Assembly: GCA_027659245.1 (NCBI GenBank) | Contig: JAQDPW010000040.1 | Location: 1 to 9,747, forward strand | Reading direction: 5' to 3' | Source of the DNA: Streptococcaceae bacterium AM104-57 | GTDB lineage: Bacteria; Bacillota; Bacilli; Lactobacillales; Streptococcaceae | DNA: 9,747 nt | Shown: positions 1 through 5,244 of the stretch, one piece after another | How positions within the stretch are numbered: position 1 is the stretch's first letter | Layout: the number at the start of each line of letters is the position of its first letter | Position numbers and translations under genes: made by a program | The notes under the pieces: model-generated | Seen by the model: the letters and a program-made list of their open reading frames with translations, nothing else | The model's database searches: none | What the model was told of the DNA's origin: nothing

Positions 1-194
1 GTTAGGAAAGTCAAATTAATTTCTAAAAATGTTTTAGAATCCGTAGCGTACTATTCTAGGTTCAATCAACTATACCAAGAAGAAATTATGCGAGTGTATC
101 TGTGTCAGTTGAGGAAGGTTACTCTTTTGATTTTACTAGAGGAGTAGCTTATACTTATTTTCCAAATATAGAGAAGTTGTTAGAACAATTATAA
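1..194 (+). pseudogene. 3' remnant of an unrecognised gene, apparently frameshifted
   Basis: Frame 1 is open from the left edge to a TAG at 145-147, and frame 3 is open from 60 to a TAA at 192-194. Frame 1 reads protein-like up to about position 90 (...AYYSRFNQLYQEEIM), and frame 3 reads protein-like after about 93 (...SFDFTRGVAYTYFPNIEKLL, ending EQL). Joining them needs one frame change near 85-110, as expected from loss of one base. The start lies outside the window. I do not recognise the family. The 3' end is close to the promoter of the next gene. That this is one broken gene is inference from the reading quality of the two frames; a sequencing error or two chance frames are also possible. 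Confidence 0.4.
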
Positions 195-208
195 AATAAT
201 TGAAAATG

Positions 209-217
209 TGATATAAT
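209..217 (+). promoter_or_regulatory. Extended -10 promoter for the DUF4160-like pair
   Basis: TGA-TATAAT at 209-217 is a perfect extended -10. No good -35 is seen at 16-18 bp upstream, which is common for extended -10 promoters in streptococci. Transcription would begin near 224, leaving a leader of about 20 nt that contains the AGGGG ribosome binding site at 231-235 in front of the ATG at 244. Confidence 0.65.
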
Positions 218-243
218 AAAAGAAAGTGAAAGGGGAATGAATC

Positions 244-495
244 ATGATTAAAGAATTTGGTGTTACAAATCTAGAAGTCACAAAAGAAGATATTTTTAAA
301 AATCCCAATAGTCCTATTTTACGTATGTATGATGATGAAGAGTTGATTGGAACTTTTAATATTCTTACAGGTGAAGTCTTAGAGGACTTGGACTTGGCTG
401 ATTATGATATTCGTTTTGCTCAAAAACAAATTGAATTGAATCGTGATAACTACCTTGAAACGTGGAAGGACTACGTGGGGTTGTTACATGCCTAA
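244..495 (+). CDS. Small acidic protein, diverged DUF4160-like (first gene of overlapping pair)
   Basis: An 83-residue protein of unknown function with no signal peptide or membrane segment. The start is supported by AGGGG 8 nt upstream and by the extended -10 promoter. The C-terminal half (about residues 24-78) can be laid over the next gene's product: a short strand, E-E-[LV]-G, then LTGE, a variable loop, and a helix ending in N-x-[DA]-x-L-x3-W-x-[DE]-Y. This is the layout of DUF4160 proteins, but the histidine pair of that family is absent (ILRMY where the neighbour has HIHIY). It overlaps the next gene by 8 bp, so the two are co-expressed and probably translationally coupled. DUF4160 genes are often paired with another small gene in accessory DNA; a toxin-antitoxin-like role is possible but not shown by anything here. 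Confidence 0.75.
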   Translation: MIKEFGVTNLEVTKEDIFKNPNSPILRMYDDEELIGTFNILTGEVLEDLDLADYDIRFAQKQIELNRDNYLETWKDYVGLLHA

Positions 496-733
496 GTATT
501 CTTTTTTGAAGTATGGTATTGAGATTCGTCCGAATGAACATAATCACAAAGGGCAAAGGGCGCATATTCATATCTATATTCATGGCGAAGAAGTTGGTTC
601 AATGTTTTTGACTGGAGAGCTTCGAGATGGTAAATTAAAATCAAAAGATATGAAGATTGTAAGGCAGTATGTCTTAGAAAATGCAGATGAACTTCAAGCT
701 TTATGGGATGAATATCAAAAAAGTGCGTATTAA
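488..733 (+). CDS. DUF4160 domain protein (second gene of overlapping pair)
   Basis: An 81-residue protein matching the DUF4160 pattern: an N-terminal strand with a GI-I-I segment, then a his-rich R-A-H-I-H-I-Y strand (residues about 24-30), an E-E-V-G turn, LTGEL, and a C-terminal helix ending L-x3-W-x-E-Y. The start at ATG 488 is chosen over the longer in-frame ATG at 443 because DUF4160 proteins begin this way (M-P-x-[IY]) and because 443 lies deep inside the preceding gene; GTGGGG at 475-480 can act as a weak ribosome binding site. It overlaps the first gene by 8 bp and is followed closely by a terminator, so the two genes form a complete short unit. Biochemical function of the family is not established. 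Confidence is high for the gene and good for the family. Confidence 0.82.
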   Translation: MPKYSFLKYGIEIRPNEHNHKGQRAHIHIYIHGEEVGSMFLTGELRDGKLKSKDMKIVRQYVLENADELQALWDEYQKSAY

Positions 734-744
734 GAAAATAAATT

Positions 745-769
745 CAAGCCAGAAATGGCTTGTTTTTTT
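745..769 (+). terminator. Rho-independent terminator of the DUF4160-like pair
   Basis: Perfect 7-bp stem CAAGCCA / TGGCTTG with a GAAA tetraloop (752-755), followed directly by seven T (763-769). It lies 11 bp behind the stop codon of the DUF4160 gene. Confidence 0.9.
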
Positions 770-785
770 GTTTAAGGAGTAGTAA

Positions 786-953
786 ATGAAAGAGTCGAAA
801 CAAGTATTTATACTCTTCGAAAATCAAATTAAAACCACGTCAGCGTCCCCTTGCCGTACTCAAGTACAGCCTGCGGCTAGCTTCCTAGTTTGCTCTTTGA
901 TTTTCATTGAGTATTTAATATTGAAGTTACAATTCCTTCTAATATGGTTCTGA
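786..953 (+). other. Chimeric 55-codon ORF reading through the BOX element
   Basis: From the original DUF771 start (ATG 786, AAGGAG at 774-779) the frame is open through the whole BOX and ends at TGA 951-953. The peptide is 8 native residues followed by BOX-encoded sequence. Its stop lies 5 nt beyond ATG 944-946, which is in the DUF771 frame. Ribosomes ending here could in principle restart on that ATG. Whether this happens cannot be seen from the sequence, and the peptide itself is unlikely to have a function. Confidence 0.35.
810..914 (+). repeat. BOX element, A-C type without boxB
   Basis: The 5' part (ATACTCTTCGAAAATC, then ACCACGTCAGCGTC and CTTGCCGTA) matches pneumococcal boxA. The 3' part (CCTGCGGCTAGCTTCC, then TAGTTTGCTCTTTG and TTCATTGAGTAT) matches boxC. 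The internal boxB modules are missing, which gives a length of about 105 bp. The ends are inverted relative to each other (ATACTC / GAGTAT). Identical GTATTTA heptamers at 804-810 and 911-917 flank it, a possible target duplication, although the first three bases of the right copy may belong to the BOX end. It lies inside the DUF771 gene. BOX elements are non-autonomous repeats typical of S. pneumoniae and close relatives. Confidence 0.9.
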
Positions 954-1265
954 TCAGTCGTTCCGAGTATCTAGATTTAAACCAGAAAGAAGAAATTGGT
1001 CAATGGTGGACTATTGATAAGGTTGAGGAATTATTGTCTATTAGTAAAACAAAATTGGTAAATGATATTTTATTGAATCCAACAACCAAAAATGAATTAG
1101 ATATTGAGAAAAATAAAGAGGGATTTGTATTATATCCAAAAAGTAAGGGTTCACCTTATAGATTTTTAGCGAGAAAAACAAGAGAATATTTTGATAAAAA
1201 TTATCAAAAAATATTATTAATGTTATAAGAGAATGGGGATAATTGCCATTCGGAAAGGAGTTAAT

Positions 1266-2405
1266 GTGGCAAGTTATAGACAACGTGGGAAAAATAAACT
1301 TTGGGATTATAGAATATTTGATAAGAAAGGGAAAGTTCTAGCAACAAATTCAGGTTTTAAGACAAAACGTGAGGCTATGAACGAAGCGCAGGAAAAAGAG
1401 AGGAAATTATTTCAATCAAACTATACAATAAGATTTGATAGTAAGGCTACACTGTATGAGTTGTGGCAGGATTGGTATGATTTAGTGATTCTTCCATCAG
1501 AAAAGGCAAGTTCCACGATAGAAACGTACTATGCAAGAGGTCAAGCGATAGAAAAAATATTCTCAGATATACCAGCAATGAGTATAAATCATCAAGAATA
1601 TCAATCACGATTAAATGAATATGGGAAAAAGGTGACTGCTGATCACTTGCGAAGAATAAATGCAGATATAAGATCAACAATAAAATTTAGTAAACGAGGT
1701 GGCTTGCAGATAACCGATATTACAGAAGATGTGAAAATATTTGGTTCAGAATCTGGCGATGTAGATGATAAATATATGCATAGTATTTCAGAATATAAGA
1801 AATTGTTGTCTCATTTGAAAGGCAAATTCAATTATAGAGAATCAGTAATACCATATCTATTATACTTCTTGTTTAAAACAGGATTTAGGGTGGGAGAAGG
1901 TATGGCTGTCTGCTGGTCTGATATAGATTTTGAAAATAAGTCAATTCGAACATATAGGCGATTTGTAGGGGATCGGCAAGAATTTGTACCTCCTAAAACA
2001 AAAACATCTATAAGAGAAATTCCGATTGATGATGATTTGTTTCTTGTTTTGAAAACATTACAAATTGAACAAGAAAAGATATTATTTGATCGTGAAGAAT
2101 TAAAGAAACATGATTTAGTATTCTATGATAGAAGGTATAAAATACCTACAAATTCAGGATTGAATAAAAGTTTGAGAGCTTGTTTATCAGAACTTGAAAT
2201 TGGGAATCAGGAAATGACAGCGACAGCAGGAAGGCATACCTACGGTTCTTACCTTCTAGCTAAGGGAATTGATATTTGGGTTGTTGCAAGATTATTAGGG
2301 CATAAAGATATCCAACAGATTATTAAAACTTATGGTCATGTATTGCAAGAAGTAATTGATAAGGAGTATGAATTGATTAGAAAATTTATGCTGGATAATG
2401 AATAA
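1266..2405 (+). CDS. int: Tyrosine recombinase / integrase
   Basis: A 379-residue site-specific integrase that would integrate and excise the element. The start is taken at GTG 1266, because AAAGGAG (1254-1260) lies 5 nt before it and the product then begins M-A-S-Y-R-Q-R-G-K, the usual start of this family. The in-frame ATG at 1233 has no ribosome binding site and adds 11 unlikely residues. Domains: AP2-like arm-binding domain (about 1-50, with W13), SAM-like core-binding domain (about 60-160) and catalytic domain (about 175-379). Catalytic candidates are R208 (T-G-F-R-V-G-E), K244 or K246, R323 (A-G-R-H), H346 (L-L-G-H) and nucleophile Y356 (K-T-Y-G-H). The usual first His of the HxxR box is Thr320 here. 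The DUF771 gene lies just upstream and repeat-rich DNA just downstream, the normal position of the element end. The frame is intact, so the enzyme is probably active. Confidence 0.93.
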   Translation: MASYRQRGKNKLWDYRIFDKKGKVLATNSGFKTKREAMNEAQEKERKLFQSNYTIRFDSKATLYELWQDWYDLVILPSEKASSTIETYYARGQAIEKIFSDIPAMSINHQEYQSRLNEYGKKVTADHLRRINADIRSTIKFSKRGGLQITDITEDVKIFGSESGDVDDKYMHSISEYKKLLSHLKGKFNYRESVIPYLLYFLFKTGFRVGEGMAVCWSDIDFENKSIRTYRRFVGDRQEFVPPKTKTSIREIPIDDDLFLVLKTLQIEQEKILFDREELKKHDLVFYDRRYKIPTNSGLNKSLRACLSELEIGNQEMTATAGRHTYGSYLLAKGIDIWVVARLLGHKDIQQIIKTYGHVLQEVIDKEYELIRKFMLDNE

Positions 2406-2421
2406 AAAGAAAGCAAAAATT

Positions 2422-2440
2422 TTGACTAAATATTGACCAA
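2422..2440 (+). repeat. TTGACyAA direct repeats, candidate integrase arm sites
   Basis: TTGACTAA at 2422-2429 and TTGACCAA at 2433-2440 are spaced 11 bp start to start, one helical turn, and begin 17 bp behind the integrase stop codon. Short direct repeats of this kind behind an integrase gene are typical arm-type binding sites for the integrase N-terminal domain. The function is inferred from position and spacing. Confidence 0.5.
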
Positions 2441-2503
2441 TCCTATTCAAAATGTTATTAGAATAGGATTTCTAAGCATATTTTATATTCCTGCCGGGGG
2501 CAG
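2439..2503 (+). other. Inverted repeat and GC hairpin at the presumed element end
   Basis: AATCCTATTC (2439-2448) and GAATAGGATT (2461-2470) form a perfect 10-bp inverted repeat with a 12-nt loop and no T-tract. Twenty bases on, CTGCC-GGG-GGCAG (2491-2503) is a small GC-rich hairpin in otherwise AT-rich DNA. They lie between the integrase and the convergent chromosomal operon, so the attachment core should be here. The core itself cannot be recognised, because the other end of the element is outside the window. Confidence 0.45.
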
Positions 2504-2516
2504 TAATTAGACACCA

Positions 2517-2540
2517 AAAACCGCTCAGCTGAGCGGTTTT
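2517..2540 (-). terminator. Terminator of the HD-HAD operon, possibly bidirectional
   Basis: A perfect 24-bp palindrome with core CCGCTCAG/CTGAGCGG, flanked by AAAA on the left and TTTT on the right. Read on the minus strand it ends in TTTTT and sits 16 bp behind the HAD stop codon. Read on the plus strand it ends in TTTT and could also stop transcripts from the integrase side. Confidence 0.88.
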
Positions 2541-2556
2541 CGTCTATTCTTTCCTT

Positions 2557-3363
2557 CTACAGTACCCATGTGCGAATGGCATGGGCAACGCCAGATTCAT
2601 CATTAGATTTAGTGATGTATTTGGCGATTTTTTTGATTTCTGGATTTCCATTTTCCATGACAACGGGGTTACCAACAACTTCAAGCATGGCACGGTCATT
2701 TTCTTCGTCACCGATAGCCATGGTTTGATCTTTGGTCAATCCTAGTTTTTCAGCTAAGTGAGTGATAGCTGAGCCCTTGTCTACATTCTTTTTAAGGAGC
2801 TCAAGATAGAAAGGAGCAGATTTGTTGATGGAGTAGCGCTCATAAAATTCTGCTGGTATCTTTTCGATAGCGGCATCGAGAATTTCTGGTTCGTCGATAA
2901 ACATACATTTGACGATTTCCTTGTCAGCCATTTCTTCAGGTGTACGGTAGAAAATTGGCATGCTGACAAGGGTTGATTCGTGAACGGTATATTTTCCGAT
3001 ATTGCGATTGGTAGTATAGATGCCGTCCTTGGTAATAGCGTGCATATGGACGCCAAGTTTGCGGCTGAGGAATTCCATATCTAGATAATCCTCATAAGTT
3101 AAGGATTCGCTGATAATTTCATGTCCTGTAGCAGTTTCTTGAACAAGGGCACCGTTGAAGGTCACTACATAGTCACCCTCATCTCTTAATTTCAAGTCAT
3201 CTAAAAGTTTGGCAACTCCTGCGATAGGGCGACCAGTTGCAATCATAACTTTGACACCAGCTTGTTTGGCATCTTGAATAGCGACAAATACCTCAGGAGT
3301 GATTTCCTTTTGACTGTTGACAAGGGTTCCATCGATATCGACGGCGATTAGTTTAATACTCAT
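2557..3363 (-). CDS. Cof-type HAD-IIB family phosphatase (YidA-like)
   Basis: A 268-residue cytoplasmic phosphatase of the haloacid dehalogenase superfamily, probably acting on sugar phosphates or other small phosphorylated metabolites; the substrate cannot be read from the sequence. All four HAD motifs are present: D9-I-D11-G-T (nucleophile and acid/base), T43-G-R (motif II), K196 in V-D-K-G (motif III) and G218-D-E-E-N-D223 (motif IV, Mg binding). The region between about 80 and 190 is the C2B-type cap. Length is normal for the family (about 270). It starts 12 nt after the HD gene stop, and its ribosome binding site (AGAGGA) lies within that short gap, so the two are one operon with HD first. 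The palindromic terminator follows. Confidence 0.92.
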   Translation of the reverse strand: MSIKLIAVDIDGTLVNSQKEITPEVFVAIQDAKQAGVKVMIATGRPIAGVAKLLDDLKLRDEGDYVVTFNGALVQETATGHEIISESLTYEDYLDMEFLSRKLGVHMHAITKDGIYTTNRNIGKYTVHESTLVSMPIFYRTPEEMADKEIVKCMFIDEPEILDAAIEKIPAEFYERYSINKSAPFYLELLKKNVDKGSAITHLAEKLGLTKDQTMAIGDEENDRAMLEVVGNPVVMENGNPEIKKIAKYITKSNDESGVAHAIRTWVL

Positions 3364-3375
3364 ATAGTTCCTCTT

Positions 3376-4680
3376 TTAGTTATTATTTGGTTTAAAATGA
3401 TCGTTTTCAATCAAGTGTAAAAATTGCTGGGTGATGCTTGCGAAGATGCTGTTTTGGTCCAACATTTCTTTTGGGAAATAGAAACGATTATCTCCGTGGC
3501 GACTGCCAGCAAGGGATTTAACAATAGGAGAAAGGCTAGAGAGTTCAGCTAGTTCTCCATTTTTCTGTAAAATCTCAATCTGTGTTCGTGGGTTTTGAGA
3601 TTCAGGGCGGTAGATATCATAAGGGAGGTCAAAGTTCTTATGGATAGCTGTGTAATAGTCAGTGTCAAAGCCGATGTCTTCAACCAGTTTTCTCATAGAT
3701 GCAAGCTGTTCTTGATCTTCTTGTGAAAAGGTGATAGATTTAAAAACCTTGCGATTGACAAAGCGTTGCGACAAGTCTGCGAGAATCTTGTCAGAACTGG
3801 TCATCCATAGTTGGAAATAGGTATTCATAACTCCGTCATCCAAAGATAGATAGTCAGCTAAGCTAACATTTTTTTCGAAAAATGGCAGTAGATGTGGGGA
3901 TGTAAGTGTAAAGAAGTCCTTGTTTCCTGGATAAAGTTCTTTAGCACGTTTCAAAAGATTTTGAAGAAGGACTTCCATAGCTCGTGTGGCTGGGTGGAAA
4001 TAAACCTGCATATACATTTGATAGCGACTAAGAACATAGTCTTCGATGGCATGCATCCCGTTTCGTTGGAAAGCAATTCCGTTTTCGATAGGGCGAATAA
4101 CTCGTAAGATACGTGTTAGGTCAAATTCCCCATAAGAAGCCCCTGTAAAATAGGAATCACGTAAGAGATAGTCCATGCGGTCTGCATCGATTTGACTTGA
4201 AATCAATTGAACCACCTGCTTATTTGGATAAGTATGGTCTATAACACTAGCTACCTTTTCAGGGAAATCTGGAGCTACCTGTAAAAGAACCTGGTGAATC
4301 TCTGTTTCGGGGCTTTGGATAATTTCCTGCGTAATAGCCTCATGATCGGTATCAAAGAGATTTTCAAAGGTATGCGAGTAGGCACCGTGTCCTAAGTCAT
4401 GAAGGAGGGCTGCAGTCATGGTTAGGAGGGACTCGGAAGGATCCCATTCTTTAGGATACTTTTCCTCAAAAATCTCGGTGATTCGACGTGCAATCTCGTA
4501 AACACCTAGACAGTGAGAGAAACGACTATGTTCTCCACCATGAAAGGTATAACTGGATGTTCCGAGCTGCTTGATACGACGAAGCCGTTGAAATTCTTTG
4601 GTATTGATTAAGTCGTAAATGACTTGATTGTTAACGTGGATATAGTTGTGAACAGGGTCACGAAATACTTTTTCATTCAT
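3376..4680 (-). CDS. SAMHD1-like HD domain phosphohydrolase (YwfO / EF1143 type)
   Basis: A 434-residue HD-superfamily metal-dependent phosphohydrolase. The characterised relative in Enterococcus faecalis (EF1143) hydrolyses dNTPs to the nucleoside and triphosphate, so a role in dNTP pool control is likely. Visible motifs are F-R-D-P-V-H at the N-terminus, H56 in S-R-F-S-H-C-L-G-V, the HD pair H94-D95 in L-L-H-D-L-G-H-G, and D167 in D-A-D-R-M-D-Y, which matches the metal-binding aspartate of SAMHD1. The four metal ligands are therefore present and the enzyme should be active. The annotated ATG is the natural start (M-N-E-K-V-F-R-D-P), yet there is no ribosome binding site: a perfect TATAAT ends 6 nt before it, so the mRNA is probably leaderless. 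It is the first gene of a two-gene operon with the HAD phosphatase. Confidence 0.93.
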   Translation of the reverse strand: MNEKVFRDPVHNYIHVNNQVIYDLINTKEFQRLRRIKQLGTSSYTFHGGEHSRFSHCLGVYEIARRITEIFEEKYPKEWDPSESLLTMTAALLHDLGHGAYSHTFENLFDTDHEAITQEIIQSPETEIHQVLLQVAPDFPEKVASVIDHTYPNKQVVQLISSQIDADRMDYLLRDSYFTGASYGEFDLTRILRVIRPIENGIAFQRNGMHAIEDYVLSRYQMYMQVYFHPATRAMEVLLQNLLKRAKELYPGNKDFFTLTSPHLLPFFEKNVSLADYLSLDDGVMNTYFQLWMTSSDKILADLSQRFVNRKVFKSITFSQEDQEQLASMRKLVEDIGFDTDYYTAIHKNFDLPYDIYRPESQNPRTQIEILQKNGELAELSSLSPIVKSLAGSRHGDNRFYFPKEMLDQNSIFASITQQFLHLIENDHFKPNNN

Positions 4681-4686
4681 AAAACC

Positions 4687-4695
4687 ATTATAGCA
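4687..4695 (-). promoter_or_regulatory. Extended -10 promoter giving a leaderless HD mRNA
   Basis: On the minus strand TGC-TATAAT occupies 4695 to 4687, a perfect extended -10, with a weak TTACCA -35-like hexamer 18 bp upstream. Six nucleotides (GGTTTT) separate the -10 from the ATG at 4680, so the first transcribed base would be the A of the start codon or a base beside it. Confidence 0.7.
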
Positions 4696-4710
4696 AAAAG
4701 CTACAGTTTT

Positions 4711-4719
4711 TGGTAAAAT
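4711..4719 (+). promoter_or_regulatory. Extended -10 promoter for the DUF1934 gene
   Basis: TGG-TAAAAT at 4711-4719 is an extended -10 about 33 bp before the GTG start. No clear -35 is seen. It is divergent from the HD promoter and their -10 boxes are only about 20 bp apart, so the two polymerase footprints overlap. Confidence 0.5.
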
Positions 4720-4751
4720 AGTAGGATAAGAGTGAAGAAAGAGGACTTGAA

Positions 4752-5129
4752 GTGAAGATTCGAATGAGAAATACCATCCAATTTGATGAACAATTGGAAG
4801 TGATCGACCAACTTTATGACGTTGAGTTACGTGAGAAAGGTGATTTTTCCTATCTCCTTTTTTACAATGAAGAGAAGGAAAAAGTGGTACTCAAGTTTAA
4901 TGATACAGAGTTGGTGATGTCTCGATTTTCCAACCCTAAGACCATCATGCGTTTTCTGAAGGAAACTGATAGTTTAGCCTATATTCCTACACCAATGGGG
5001 ATACAGGAGTTTATCATCCAAACAAGCCATTATCAAGTTGAACAACAAAAGATTGAACTAGCCTATCAACTACAAAACAAAGAAGGAAATCCATTTGCGG
5101 ACTATCGCTTAGAAATTACCTGGGGATAA
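4752..5129 (+). CDS. DUF1934 family protein (YwiB-like beta-barrel)
   Basis: A 125-residue cytoplasmic protein of the DUF1934/YwiB family, whose members form a calycin-like beta-barrel; the ligand and role are not known. The sequence alternates hydrophobic and polar residues as in antiparallel strands, and contains the usual family features: an N-terminal strand, then a G-D-F-S-Y-L-L-F-Y-N segment near residues 31-40, and a late T-P-M-G segment near residues 80-83. The start is GTG 4752, with GAAAGAGG (4737-4744) 7 nt upstream. The in-frame ATG at 4764 has no such site. The gene is divergent from the HD-HAD operon and stands alone. No membrane segment or signal peptide is present. Confidence 0.85.
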   Translation: MKIRMRNTIQFDEQLEVIDQLYDVELREKGDFSYLLFYNEEKEKVVLKFNDTELVMSRFSNPKTIMRFLKETDSLAYIPTPMGIQEFIIQTSHYQVEQQKIELAYQLQNKEGNPFADYRLEITWG

Positions 5130-5171
5130 AAAGTCGGTGGAGGAGAGATTAGTAGATAATGTTTCGATTTC

Positions 5172-5207
5172 CTAGTTCCAAATCAACTAGCAGGTCAAAT
5201 TTTTTTT
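5172..5207 (+). terminator. Weak candidate terminator of the DUF1934 gene
   Basis: CTAGTT (5172-5177) pairs with AACTAG (5185-5190), and a run of eight T follows at 5200-5207. The stem is short and the T-run is 9 nt away, so termination would be weak. No better structure is seen for this gene on the plus strand. Confidence 0.3.
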
Positions 5208-5210
5208 GCT

Positions 5211-5244
5211 AAAAAAATGAGGTTGGGATTTTTATCCCAGCCTC
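5211..5244 (-). terminator. Rho-independent terminator of the oxidoreductase-helicase operon
   Basis: An 11-bp stem (5244-5234 with 5229-5219, one G-T pair) with a four-base loop, followed on the minus strand by A and seven T (5218-5211). The base of the stem overlaps the last base of the helicase stop codon. Confidence 0.88.

Larger units (their letters stand above)
786..1228 (+). pseudogene. DUF771 (excisionase-like) gene split by a BOX element
   Basis: The ATG at 786 has a strong AAGGAG at 774-779 and encodes M-K-E-S-K-Q-V-F before a BOX repeat begins. Behind the BOX the frame resumes as N-I-E-V-T-I-P-S-N-M-V-L and stays open to 1228. GTATTTA occurs on both sides (804-810 and 911-917). 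Removing one copy plus the insert (107 bp) restores an uninterrupted 111-residue protein. It has the DUF771 layout: an E-V-x-[IV]-P start, a helix-turn-helix-like W-W-[ST]-[IM]-x-x-[VL]-E-E segment (restored residues about 38-60), then F-V-x-Y-P-x-S-K-G-x-P and a C-terminal helix. DUF771 genes sit near integrases in streptococcal phages and islands, and this one lies 37 bp before the integrase, so a directionality or DNA-binding role is plausible. As 107 is not a multiple of three, normal translation is broken. The ATG at 944 could give a 94-residue shortened product but has no good ribosome binding site. Confidence 0.8.

Noticed and set aside
365..583. 72-codon minus-strand ORF over the DUF4160-like pair
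   Set aside because: It is a shadow of two well-supported plus-strand genes and has no family resemblance.
1447..1680. 77-codon minus-strand ORF inside the integrase gene
   Set aside because: It is a shadow frame; the integrase is recognisable over its whole length.
2485..2503. TTCCTGCCGGGGGCA read as the 3' end of a tRNA (an att site in a tRNA gene)
   Set aside because: The last bases could mimic a T-stem plus acceptor end, but I cannot match it to any streptococcal tRNA and no upstream tRNA half is present.
3892..4107. 71-codon plus-strand ORF inside the HD gene
   Set aside because: It is a shadow frame opposite a conserved enzyme.
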